The position numbers and the translations under genes were made by a program. The notes below the pieces were generated by a model. That model worked only from the letters and a program-made list of their open reading frames with translations, was not told where the DNA came from and did not search any database. Below, in pieces: positions 27,285 through 35,742 of a stretch of 64,000 nucleotides of DNA (position 1 is its first letter; every line of letters starts with the position of its first letter). The DNA is from Clostridia bacterium (GTDB lineage: Bacteria > Bacillota_A > Clostridia > UMGS1883), in contig JAFUJZ010000010.1 in assembly GCA_017467965.1 (NCBI GenBank), positions 9,201 through 73,200 of the forward strand, read 5' to 3'.

Positions 27285-27530
27285 TTAGTCAGCGCTGTAA
27301 GGAATAAGAGCGATATGTCTTGCTCTCTTGATAGCTGTTGTAAGCTGTCTCTGGTGCTTAGCGCATGTACCTGTGATTCTTCTGGGAAGAATCTTTGCTC
27401 TTTCGGATACGAAGCGACGAAGCTTTGCTACGTCCTTGTAATCAATATGAAGAACCTTATCGGCACAGAACTGGCAAACCTTCTTCTTAGCCTTACGGTT
27501 TCTGAATGTCTTTTCGGACTTTTCTGTCAT
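27285..27530 (-). CDS. rpsR: 30S ribosomal protein S18
   Basis: Small-subunit protein that pairs with S6. Its 81 residues include the conserved core [25 protein letters not shown]. The CQFC pair and the later TCAKHQRQ cysteine suggest the zinc-binding form. It is the last gene of the standard rpsF-ssb-rpsR operon and is followed by a terminator. Confidence 0.97.
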   Translation of the reverse strand: MTEKSEKTFRNRKAKKKVCQFCADKVLHIDYKDVAKLRRFVSERAKILPRRITGTCAKHQRQLTTAIKRARHIALIPYSAD

Positions 27531-27548
27531 AGCTGTATACCTCCCTTT

Positions 27549-27992
27549 TTAAAATGGTAAATCATCATCAGTTCCCAAAGGTGAGATAGGATCAGGAAGA
27601 TTGCCGAAAGGCGAATCGTTGAATACGGGTGCTGCATCCATACCGGATGAGTAAGATGAGCTCTGAGCACTCTTCTTGGATTCAACAAAATATGTCCTAT
27701 CTACAACAACATCCGTTGCGTAACGGTTGTTGCCGTCGTTATCTTTCCAGGAACGGGTCTGAATACTTCCCTCAACGCAAATAAGATTGCCCTTCTGGAA
27801 GTACTTAGAAATAAATTCGGCGGTCTGTCTCCAGGCAACACAGTTAATGAAGTCTGTCTGTCTTTCGCCGCCAGCACTCTGATAGTTACGGTCAACTGCA
27901 AGGGAAAACGAGCAAGTCGATGTGCCCTGGGGAGTTGAACGAAGCTCAGGGTCGCGTGTAAATCTGCCAATCAAAATAACTTTGTTTAACAT
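27549..27992 (-). CDS. ssb: Single-stranded DNA-binding protein
   Basis: Coats single-stranded DNA during replication and repair. It has an OB fold starting with LNKVILIGRFTRDPELR, followed by a short flexible linker and the acidic tail DDDLPF, which binds partner proteins. Its 147 residues are normal. It sits between rpsF and rpsR, the classic Firmicutes order. Confidence 0.97.
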   Translation of the reverse strand: MLNKVILIGRFTRDPELRSTPQGTSTCSFSLAVDRNYQSAGGERQTDFINCVAWRQTAEFISKYFQKGNLICVEGSIQTRSWKDNDGNNRYATDVVVDRTYFVESKKSAQSSSYSSGMDAAPVFNDSPFGNLPDPISPLGTDDDLPF

Positions 27993-28006
27993 TTCCGCTC
28001 CTCCGA

Positions 28007-28303
28007 TTATTCTTCGACTCTGATAACTATTGTTCTGAGAACGCCTTCAGTAATACCGTAAATTCTCTCAAGTTCCTTGGGGAATTCGGGATTAGCTGTG
28101 AACTTTACAAGTGTGTAGTGACCTTCTGTCTTGTAGTCGATAGGATAAGCAAGTCTTCTCTTACCCCATACGTCAACGCTTTCAACTGTACCGTTAGCCG
28201 CGATAAGGCTCTGGAACTTTTCGGAAAGAGAAGCAATCTTTTCTTCCTCGAGTGCAGCGTCAAGAACAAAAATGGTTTCATACTTGTTTGTGATTACTGC
28301 CAT
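28007..28303 (-). CDS. rpsF: 30S ribosomal protein S6
   Basis: Small-subunit protein forming a heterodimer with S18. Its 98 residues begin YETIFVLD and contain GKRRLAYPIDYKTEGHYTLVKF, the family core. AGGAGG precedes the ATG. It is first in rpsF-ssb-rpsR, with a clear promoter and a structured leader. Confidence 0.97.
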   Translation of the reverse strand: MAVITNKYETIFVLDAALEEEKIASLSEKFQSLIAANGTVESVDVWGKRRLAYPIDYKTEGHYTLVKFTANPEFPKELERIYGITEGVLRTIVIRVEE

Positions 28304-28331
28304 TTTTTACACCTCCTTATGGTCTCTGGCC

Positions 28332-28384
28332 CCGTACATATTACGGAGCAAGGAATTGCGGATGGGATTTTGTTTTCCGCAATT
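28332..28384 (-). promoter_or_regulatory. Structured rpsF mRNA leader, possible S6:S18 autoregulatory element
   Basis: On the minus strand the leader forms AATTGCGGA/TCCGCAATT (28376-28384 with 28354-28362), then CCGTA/TACGG (28332-28346), just before the ribosome binding site. S6:S18-binding mRNA motifs are known at this position in many bacteria; assignment here is by position and hairpin layout only. Confidence 0.45.
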
Positions 28385-28388
28385 ATTG

Positions 28389-28418
28389 ATTATAGCCCGA
28401 AAACCACCAAAATGTCAA
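28389..28418 (-). promoter_or_regulatory. Promoter of rpsF-ssb-rpsR
   Basis: On the minus strand, TTGACA (28413-28418), 18 bases, TATAAT (28389-28394). It is one of two divergent promoters in the 313-base gap 28304-28616. Confidence 0.8.
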
Positions 28419-28540
28419 TAGATTTTTTAAAAGTTTTTTCCTAAAAAAGGGCTAAAACAAAAGTTTGTGCAAAATGCACATTTTGAGTGTGTAGATTTGT
28501 ACAAAAAATCAAAAGGAAATCAAATTATTTTTGTCGAAAA

Positions 28541-28569
28541 TATACAAATAAGTGAGTGTCGTATATGAT
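28541..28569 (+). promoter_or_regulatory. Possible promoter of the EF-G paralogue
   Basis: TATACA (28541-28546), 17 bases, TATGAT (28564-28569). Upstream in the same gap, TGTGCA-AAA-TGCACA (28466-28480) is a perfect short dyad, possibly an operator. Nothing else was seen in the gap. Confidence 0.35.
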
Positions 28570-28616
28570 TACGGCAGACAATTTAAAACTATATTACATA
28601 AATGGAGGACAGAAAA

Positions 28617-30662
28617 ATGAAAGTGTATGAAGGAAAAGACATCAGAAACGTTGCCCTGGCAGGCCATTCGGGCTCCGGTAAAACAGAGTTTATTGAAGCG
28701 GCTCTGTTTAAAGCCGGAGTGACTGACAGATGGGGTAAGGTAAGCGAAGGCAACACAGTTTGTGACTACGACGCAGAAGAAATCAAGCGTCAGATGAGCG
28801 TTAACTGTACAGTAGCACCTTTTAACTGGAGTACTGCAAAAATTGCCGACACAAAGGTAAACCTTATCGACACGCCCGGTTATTTTGACTTTGTGGGCGA
28901 TGTTAAGAGTGCAGTAAGAGTTGCTGACAGCGTGCTTATCGTTATCAACGGCCGTGAAGGCGTTGAAGTTGGTGCTGAATTTGCATGGCAGTATGCAACA
29001 GAGCAGGGTAAGCCCAAGATGATTTTTGTAAATAACATGGACGATGATGATGTATCATTCCGTGAAACACTTACACTTTTAAGAGATAAATTCGGTACAA
29101 GTATTGCACCTTTCCGTGTTCCCACTCGTGAAGATGGTCACCTTACAGGCTATGTAAACATCGTTTCCGGTAAGGCATATTCCGTTAAGGGCGAAACTGA
29201 AATGGAAGTTCCGATCCCTCATAAGTACCTCGCAAGCTATGAAGGATATCATGATATATTGGTAGAAGCAGCCGCAATGAGTGACGATGACCTTATGGAA
29301 AAGTACCTTGGCGGTGAACAGATTAGTGACGAAGAGATGCGCGGCGCACTTAAAAAGGGTGTTAAAGCAGGTGACATCGTTCCCGTATACGGCGGTAGCG
29401 CAACAAGCGGTTTTGCTATCCGTTCCATTATGGATGCAATCCTCAAGTATCTTCCTTCTCCCGTTGAAACTAACAATGAAGTTGTTGACTGCGATCCTTC
29501 CGGTCCCGCTTCTCTTATCACATTCAAGACCATTGCCGACCAGTACGTTGGTAAGATTTCTATGTTTAAGGTAGCAAGTGGTGTTGTAAAGAGCGACTCC
29601 GCCCTCTACAATCCCCGTACAGGTGAAACAGAAAAGATTGGTAAACTCTATGTAATGTGCGGTAAAAAGCAGGAAGAAGTAAGTGAACTCCATGCAGGCG
29701 ATATCGGTGCTGTTACAAAGGTTAATAACCTTAAGACAGGCGATACGCTCTGCGAAAAGGGCAGCGATATTGAGCTTGAAGGCATTGTGTTTGCAAAGCC
29801 CATGCTTTCTATGGCAATCCGTCCTATGGCTAAGGGCGACGAAGAAAAGATCAATGCTTCTCTTGCTCGTCTTATGGAAGAAGACCCCACATTTACAGTT
29901 GAACAGAATAATCTTACAGGTCAGATGATTCTCTCCGGTAAGGGCGAACAGCACCTTGACATCATCTGCTCTAAGCTTAAGAGCAAGTTTGGTATCGGTG
30001 TTGACCTTATCGTTCCCAAGGTTGCATACCGTGAAACTATCAAGAAAACAGTTACAGTTCAGGGCAGACACAAGAAGCAGTCCGGCGGTCACGGTCAGTT
30101 TGGTGATGTTTGGATTGAATTCTCCCCCAGTGGTGAAGAGGGTCTCACATTTGACCAGCGAGTTGTGGGCGGTGCAGTTCCCAAGAACTTCTTCCCCGCT
30201 GTTGAAAAGGGCTTGCAGGAATGTATGGGTGAAGGCGTTCTCGGTGGTTTCCCCGTAACAGGTATCAAGGCAGTATTGACAGACGGTAGCTATCACCCCG
30301 TTGACTCCTCCGAAATGGCGTTCAAGATTGCAGCATCCATTGCGTTCAAGGAAGGTACAGCTCAGGCTCAGCCCGTTCTTTTGGAACCTATCGGCAAGCT
30401 TAAGGTTACAGTTCCCTCCAAGAAAATGGGCGATATCATCGGTGACCTCAACAAACGTCGCGGCAGAATTCTTGCCATGAACGAAATCGGCAACAACAAG
30501 GGCGAAGTGGAAGCCGAAGTTCCCATGAGCGAAATGACCCGTTATGCAATCGATCTTCGTTCCATGACAAAGGGCCGCGGTCAGTTTGACTTTGACTTTG
30601 AACGTTATGAAGAAGTACCCGCACAGAATGTAGCTAAGATTTTGGCAGATAGAAATAGATAA
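28617..30662 (+). CDS. Elongation factor G paralogue (EF-G-like GTPase)
   Basis: A 681-residue translational GTPase with the five-domain layout of EF-G. It has GHSGSGKTEF as the P-loop, DTPGYFDFVGDV as switch II and FVNNMDDDD as the base-recognition motif. It differs from canonical EF-G, which has AHIDAGKTT, DTPGHVDF and NKMD: the catalytic His is Tyr and the guanine-contacting Lys is Asn. This matches the divergent EF-G-like/EF-G2 group often found beside a true fusA, and its role in translocation or recycling is uncertain. Start at 28617 has GGAGG eight bases upstream. Monocistronic. Confidence 0.9.
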   Translation: MKVYEGKDIRNVALAGHSGSGKTEFIEAALFKAGVTDRWGKVSEGNTVCDYDAEEIKRQMSVNCTVAPFNWSTAKIADTKVNLIDTPGYFDFVGDVKSAVRVADSVLIVINGREGVEVGAEFAWQYATEQGKPKMIFVNNMDDDDVSFRETLTLLRDKFGTSIAPFRVPTREDGHLTGYVNIVSGKAYSVKGETEMEVPIPHKYLASYEGYHDILVEAAAMSDDDLMEKYLGGEQISDEEMRGALKKGVKAGDIVPVYGGSATSGFAIRSIMDAILKYLPSPVETNNEVVDCDPSGPASLITFKTIADQYVGKISMFKVASGVVKSDSALYNPRTGETEKIGKLYVMCGKKQEEVSELHAGDIGAVTKVNNLKTGDTLCEKGSDIELEGIVFAKPMLSMAIRPMAKGDEEKINASLARLMEEDPTFTVEQNNLTGQMILSGKGEQHLDIICSKLKSKFGIGVDLIVPKVAYRETIKKTVTVQGRHKKQSGGHGQFGDVWIEFSPSGEEGLTFDQRVVGGAVPKNFFPAVEKGLQECMGEGVLGGFPVTGIKAVLTDGSYHPVDSSEMAFKIAASIAFKEGTAQAQPVLLEPIGKLKVTVPSKKMGDIIGDLNKRRGRILAMNEIGNNKGEVEAEVPMSEMTRYAIDLRSMTKGRGQFDFDFERYEEVPAQNVAKILADRNR

Positions 30663-30677
30663 TTTTTAACAGATAAG

Positions 30678-30713
30678 CAAAAACCTTCGTACTTTTTGGT
30701 ACGGAGGTTTTTG
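30678..30713 (+). terminator. Terminator after the EF-G paralogue
   Basis: AAAAACCT-CGTAC pairs with GTACG-AGGTTTTT around a T-rich loop. Confidence 0.88.
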
Positions 30714-30747
30714 TTTGATGAAATTATGTAATAAGTGTAAAAATATA

Positions 30748-30776
30748 TTGAAGAAATGATTAAAACATGATATAAT
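30748..30776 (+). promoter_or_regulatory. Promoter of recJ-relA
   Basis: TTGAAG (30748-30753), 17 bases, TATAAT (30771-30776), about 65 bases before the recJ start. Confidence 0.7.
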
Positions 30777-30840
30777 AAATCATAATTGTATCTGTTTTTT
30801 AGTATGGGGTATCCTTCGGGATTGGAGAAAGGAGAAAACA

Positions 30841-32835
30841 ATGGCAATAACGACAAAGCGTTGGTTTTATCCTGCGGAAGACGCAGACGAAAATATCATA
30901 TACGCTTACGGGAAGCTTTTGGGGATAACTCCCTTGGTGGCAAAGGTTCTCATAAATCGCGGCATTACCGATGCGGGCGATGCAAAAGGTTTTATTGAAC
31001 GAAGCGTGGAATCCTTGCATTCACCTTTTCTTATCAATGATATGGACAAGGCTGTAGAGCGCATCAACAAAGCTATCGAGAACAAAGAAAAAATAACTAT
31101 CTACGGCGACTATGACGTGGACGGTATTACAAGTACTGCTATTATGGTGTCGTTTCTTAAAAAGAACGGCGCTGTTGTGAATGCGTATATTCCCGACAGA
31201 CAAAACGAGGGCTACGGCGTAAACCGCGAAGCTATCGAAAAAATTGTCGAGGACGGCACAAAGCTTATCATAACCGTTGATACCGGTATTACAGCGTGGG
31301 AAGAGGTTAACTTCGCCCGCGAGCACGGTATAGATGTTATCATAACAGATCATCATGAATGTAAGGACATTGTGCCTGAAGCTATAGCTGTTATCAATCC
31401 CAAGCGAAACGACTGTACATATCCTTTCAAAGACCTTGCAGGTGTTGGTGTTGCGTTCAAGCTTATATGTGCGCTTTCGAAGGGTGATGCTAAGGAAATC
31501 CTTGATGAGTATTCAGATATTATAGCTCTGGGCACCATTGCCGACGTTGTAAGTCTTACAGGTGAAAACCGCGTTATTGCAGGCAGAGGACTTGAAAAGC
31601 TCAAGACAAACCCAAATCTTGGCTTAGGTGCGGTTATACGTACCATAGGCTCAAACCCTAAGTGGAACAGCTCTGCCGTTGTCAGCTACTCCATTGCACC
31701 CCGAATCAATGCGGCAGGTCGTATGAGCTCTGCCATGACAGCTGTAAACCTTCTCCTCACAAAGGATGAGAGAGAAGCCGAAGAGCTGGCTATGGAGCTT
31801 GACCGCGAAAATAAAGAAAGACAAAATCAGGAGAGTGTTATATTTGAAGAAGCACTCGAGATGCTCCGTGACGAAAAGCACGCAGATAAAAAGGTACTTA
31901 TATTGGCAAAGCGCGGCTGGCATCACGGCATTATCGGTGTTGTTGCATCAAGAATATGCGACAAATTCCAGAAAAGCTGTATATTGATTTCCATAGAAGA
32001 TGACAAGTGCAAATCCTCTGGCAGAAGTATGGGCGGCATCAATCTTTTTGAAGGTTTGTCCGGCTGTGCCGACATACTCGAAAACTTTGGCGGACACGCA
32101 TATGCCGCAGGCTTTGCAATCCGTGAGGAAAATATCGCAGAGCTTGACAGACGTCTTAACGAGTACGCAAAGGCTGTGTTGCCTGCACGTATAACAAGAG
32201 ATATATACATTGATGCAAAGGTGGAAATCGGCGATATTACCATTTCAACCGTTAAGGAAACCGAAGTTTTGGGTCCCTACGGTGTTGGCAACAAAATGCC
32301 CACCGTTGCATTGGAAAACGTAAGAATTGCCGATATCAAAACCCTGTCCGAGGGTAAGCATTGCCGTATTCTGGCTGAAAAGAACGGCAAAAAGCTTGAA
32401 GTTATAGCGTTTGGACGAAGCAAAATCGCAACTGATTTTATGGTTGGCGATATTGTGGATATTGCAGGCGAAATGAATATAAACATCTACAACGGTCAGT
32501 CACGTGCTCAGCTTATATTGGAGGATATAAAGCTCTCGGGTGAAGCCGTGCCTCAAAGAGAGGATTTTGTGGATGTTTTCAGATACTTAAGAGCACAGGG
32601 CGAGGTTGTCGAAGGCGATATAATGAATATTGCAAGACACCTTGGTGCAAGCCTTAACCGTGTTATCACACAGGAAAAACTGGAAAATATTATTCTGGTA
32701 TTTGAAGATGTTAAAATATTGGAATACTCAGTAAGAGGCGACAATATAAAAATCAGACTTTTGCCCACCGAAAAGGGGACAAAGATTAATATTACTGCAA
32801 GCGATGTGTATAAGGAACTTTGCCAAGGTCTGTAA
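30841..32835 (+). CDS. recJ: Single-stranded-DNA-specific exonuclease RecJ
   Basis: 5'-3' exonuclease on single-stranded DNA, used in recombination and repair. The DHH-family metal motifs GDYDVDG (near residue 89) and TDHHE (near 174) are present, the DHHA1 substrate part includes GGHAYAAGF, and an OB-like domain follows at the C-terminus. Its 664 residues are somewhat longer than average, with an additional C-terminal domain as in many Firmicutes. GAAAGGAG precedes the ATG. relA starts 12 bases later, so the two are co-transcribed. Confidence 0.94.
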   Translation: MAITTKRWFYPAEDADENIIYAYGKLLGITPLVAKVLINRGITDAGDAKGFIERSVESLHSPFLINDMDKAVERINKAIENKEKITIYGDYDVDGITSTAIMVSFLKKNGAVVNAYIPDRQNEGYGVNREAIEKIVEDGTKLIITVDTGITAWEEVNFAREHGIDVIITDHHECKDIVPEAIAVINPKRNDCTYPFKDLAGVGVAFKLICALSKGDAKEILDEYSDIIALGTIADVVSLTGENRVIAGRGLEKLKTNPNLGLGAVIRTIGSNPKWNSSAVVSYSIAPRINAAGRMSSAMTAVNLLLTKDEREAEELAMELDRENKERQNQESVIFEEALEMLRDEKHADKKVLILAKRGWHHGIIGVVASRICDKFQKSCILISIEDDKCKSSGRSMGGINLFEGLSGCADILENFGGHAYAAGFAIREENIAELDRRLNEYAKAVLPARITRDIYIDAKVEIGDITISTVKETEVLGPYGVGNKMPTVALENVRIADIKTLSEGKHCRILAEKNGKKLEVIAFGRSKIATDFMVGDIVDIAGEMNINIYNGQSRAQLILEDIKLSGEAVPQREDFVDVFRYLRAQGEVVEGDIMNIARHLGASLNRVITQEKLENIILVFEDVKILEYSVRGDNIKIRLLPTEKGTKINITASDVYKELCQGL

Positions 32836-32847
32836 GGGGGCATCTGT

Positions 32848-35016
32848 ATGGAAAGAGAAAAAGCTACAATTGAAAAAATTATAGCAAGGGTGAAAGAGTA
32901 TAACCCTACAGCCGATACCGAGCGTATTATGAACGCATACAATCTCTGTGTAGAAGCCCACGGAGATCAGCTTCGTAACAGTGGTGAGCCGTACTACATT
33001 CATCCGTTGGAGGTATCGTATATATTAGCTGACATGGAGCTTGACTGCGATACTGTTATAGTGGGGCTTTTGCATGACGTTATTGAGGATACTCCCTACG
33101 GCTATGAAAAAGTAAAAAGTGAATTCGGCGAGCAGGTGGCATACCTTGTAGAGGGTGTTACAAAGCTTGAAAAAATCAAGTCCACCTCCCGTGAAGAAGC
33201 TCAGATAGAAAACCTCCGCAAAATGATACTTGCAATGGCGAAGGACATCCGCGTTATCCTTGTAAAGCTTGCGGACCGTCTTCATAATATGCGCACAATG
33301 AAGTTTATGAGCGAGGCAAAGCAGAGAGAAAAATCTCACGAAACACTTGAGGTTTATGCACCCTTGGCGCATAGGTTGGGTATTTCAAAAATCAAGAGTG
33401 AGCTTGAAGATTTGTCTATCAAATATCTTGACAGTGTAGGTTATTACGAAATCGTCGAAGGCTTAAAACAGAAAAAAGGCGAAAGAGAAGAATATGTAAC
33501 ACTTATTAAAGATACTTTAGGCAGCAAGCTGCAGGATATGAATATTAATGCTCATATCTCGGGCAGAGCAAAGCATATTTACTCAATTTACAGAAAAATG
33601 TATTCTCAGGGTAAAACTTTGGATGAAATATACGACCTTTTTGCAGTGCGTATCATAGTTGATGACGTTACCGAGTGTTACAGTGCGCTTGGTATGGTGC
33701 ATGAATTGTATAAGCCTATTCCCGGCAGATTTAAGGACTATATTGCAATGCCCAAGCCCAACATGTATCAGTCACTACACACAACCTTAATAGGCCCCAC
33801 AGGTCAGCCCTTTGAAGTGCAGATAAGAACATGGGACATGCACAAGGTTGCAGAGCAGGGTGTCGCAGCCCACTGGAAATATAAAGAAGGCATTTCGGGC
33901 GAAACCAACCAGGACGAAAAGCTTGCGTGGGTACGCCAGTTATTGGAAGTGCAGAGCGAAGCAACAGACTCTGAGGATTTCATGAAGAGCCTTAAAATTG
34001 ACCTTTTTGCCGACGAGGTATTTGTGTTCACACCTCGTGGAGACGTTGTCAGCCTGCCGCTGGGTGCAACGCCTATTGACTTTGCTTTCTACATCCATAC
34101 GGCAGTAGGCTACAAAATGGTTGGTGCAAAGGCAAATGCTCGTATTGTGCCTCTTGATTATCAGCTCAAAAACGGCGATATTGTAGAGATTATTACGACA
34201 AGCCAGGTAAAAGGCCCCAGCCGAGACTGGCTCAATATTGTAGAAACAGCTCATGCGAGGAGTAAAATCAACGCCTGGTTTAAGAAAGAAAACAGAGAGA
34301 TTAACGTTGAAAAGGGTCGCGAGGCTGTTGAACGTGAAATTAAAAAGCTTAATCTTAATCCCCATGACCTTCTCAAGAGCGAATATATCGAGCCTGTAAC
34401 CCGTCGATATGGCTTCAACACCTTGGAGGATGCTTACTCTGCGGTGGGCTACGGCGGTATCACGGCGGTAAAGATTGCTGTCAGACTTCGTGAATATGCA
34501 ATTAATGATTTGGATATTCAGATTGAGGACAAGATTCCTGTTACAGAGCAGAAAAAGAGCAACAAGCCCTCTAACGGCATTGAGGTTGAGGGTGTTGACA
34601 ACTGTCTTGTGAGGCTCTCCAAGTGCTGTAACCCCGTACCCGGGGACGAAATTATCGGATTTATAACCCGAGGCAGAGGCGTGAGCGTACATCGCATAAG
34701 CTGCGTTAATATTCACGAGGACAAGCTCGATGATGAATCGAAGGCGCGCAGAATTCGCTGTAACTGGGCGGACGGAATCAATCTTAAATATAATGGTGAG
34801 CTGCACATTGAATGTGCTGACAGAAAGGGTATTCTTGCGGATATTGCTTCCGTTGTTGCTGAAAATCAGATTAACATCGTATCGGCAATTTCCAACCCGC
34901 CAAAAGCAAAGGTTGCAGTTATCAATCTGCAGGTTGAGGTTGCAAGCCGTGAACAGCTTAATACCCTTACAAAGAAACTGTATAGGGTTCCCGGCATTTT
35001 GGACATCAGAAGTTAA
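32848..35016 (+). CDS. relA: Bifunctional (p)ppGpp synthetase/hydrolase, Rel
   Basis: Makes and degrades the alarmone (p)ppGpp in the stringent response. The N-terminal HD hydrolase domain has LLHDVIEDT and keeps its metal-binding residues. The synthetase domain has YQSLHTTLIGP and VQIRTWDMHKVAEQG. A TGS domain (VFVFTPRGDVVSLPLG), a zinc-finger-like region with the CCNP motif, and a C-terminal ACT domain follow. Its 722 residues fit the long RSH type. Both active sites look intact, so it is probably the main Rel enzyme. Confidence 0.95.
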   Translation: MEREKATIEKIIARVKEYNPTADTERIMNAYNLCVEAHGDQLRNSGEPYYIHPLEVSYILADMELDCDTVIVGLLHDVIEDTPYGYEKVKSEFGEQVAYLVEGVTKLEKIKSTSREEAQIENLRKMILAMAKDIRVILVKLADRLHNMRTMKFMSEAKQREKSHETLEVYAPLAHRLGISKIKSELEDLSIKYLDSVGYYEIVEGLKQKKGEREEYVTLIKDTLGSKLQDMNINAHISGRAKHIYSIYRKMYSQGKTLDEIYDLFAVRIIVDDVTECYSALGMVHELYKPIPGRFKDYIAMPKPNMYQSLHTTLIGPTGQPFEVQIRTWDMHKVAEQGVAAHWKYKEGISGETNQDEKLAWVRQLLEVQSEATDSEDFMKSLKIDLFADEVFVFTPRGDVVSLPLGATPIDFAFYIHTAVGYKMVGAKANARIVPLDYQLKNGDIVEIITTSQVKGPSRDWLNIVETAHARSKINAWFKKENREINVEKGREAVEREIKKLNLNPHDLLKSEYIEPVTRRYGFNTLEDAYSAVGYGGITAVKIAVRLREYAINDLDIQIEDKIPVTEQKKSNKPSNGIEVEGVDNCLVRLSKCCNPVPGDEIIGFITRGRGVSVHRISCVNIHEDKLDDESKARRIRCNWADGINLKYNGELHIECADRKGILADIASVVAENQINIVSAISNPPKAKVAVINLQVEVASREQLNTLTKKLYRVPGILDIRS

Positions 35017-35052
35017 AATAATTCGTAATGCGTAATTCGTAATGCGTAATTA
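35017..35052 (+). repeat. Short tandem repeat after relA
   Basis: About two and a half copies of the 14-base unit GTAATGCGTAATTC lie between relA and its terminator. Such AT-rich units are common between genes in Clostridia; no function is claimed. Confidence 0.6.
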
Positions 35053-35058
35053 CAGGAG

Positions 35059-35085
35059 AACGCAATCCGTAAGGATTGCGTTTCT
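35059..35085 (+). terminator. Terminator after relA
   Basis: AACGCAATCC-GTAA-GGATTGCGTT followed by a short T-rich tail. Confidence 0.75.
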
Positions 35086-35105
35086 TGATTAAATGGAGAA
35101 TAGAG

Positions 35106-35711
35106 ATGAAGATACGTAAACTTGTTTTGGGTGCTTTAGGCACAAACTGCTATGTTTTAGGCGATAAAAATGTTGCATTGGTAGATGCGGCGGCAAATGC
35201 TGACGGCATAATCAAATATCTTGAAAGTGAAAACCTTGTTTTAGAGGCAATACTTGTGACGCACGGTCATTTTGACCATGTTATGGCACTTAGTGAATTG
35301 CGTGAAAAAACAGGTGCAAAGGTATATATGCACAAGGACGATATCCCCATGTTGGGAAGTTTGGAAAAAAGCCTCGGCTTTATGACAGGCGATACCCCAA
35401 ATGAATGTGAAATCGACGTAGTGCTTTCGGGCGGGGAGGAAATCACCTTTGGCGATGACAAGGTATCTGTAATGCACACGCCGGGTCATTCACAAGGCTC
35501 TGTAAGCTATATAGGCTCGGGCTTTGTAGCAAGCGGTGACCTTATTTTTAAGGAAAGCATAGGCAGATATGATTTTGGTAGCTACTGTAGCGAAATGGCA
35601 TCAATAAGGAAGCTTTTGGCATCTATAGAATCCGATACTGTCATCCTGCCGGGACATGGTGAGGAAACCACCAAGGCGTATGAATTGGAGAATAATCCGT
35701 ATCTTAAATGA
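35106..35711 (+). CDS. Metallo-beta-lactamase-fold hydrolase (glyoxalase II-like)
   Basis: A 201-residue MBL-fold enzyme. Metal ligands are in THGHFDHV near residue 59, HTPGHS near 129, SGDLIF near 146 and PGHGEET near the C-terminus. The size and motifs fit the single-domain glyoxalase II-like group, common next to relA in Firmicutes. The substrate is unknown; a general thioester hydrolase is a fair guess. ATG at 35106 has GGAG upstream; the earlier in-frame start at 35076 lies within the relA terminator region. Confidence 0.88.
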   Translation: MKIRKLVLGALGTNCYVLGDKNVALVDAAANADGIIKYLESENLVLEAILVTHGHFDHVMALSELREKTGAKVYMHKDDIPMLGSLEKSLGFMTGDTPNECEIDVVLSGGEEITFGDDKVSVMHTPGHSQGSVSYIGSGFVASGDLIFKESIGRYDFGSYCSEMASIRKLLASIESDTVILPGHGEETTKAYELENNPYLK

Positions 35712-35742
35712 TGCGGAGTTTGATTTGAAGTGGTGAATAGTA

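Noticed and set aside
29079..30296. 405-residue open frame antisense to the EF-G paralogue
   Set aside because: Its composition (Cys, Phe and Asn-rich) is typical of a reverse-strand shadow; the plus-strand GTPase motifs are unambiguous.
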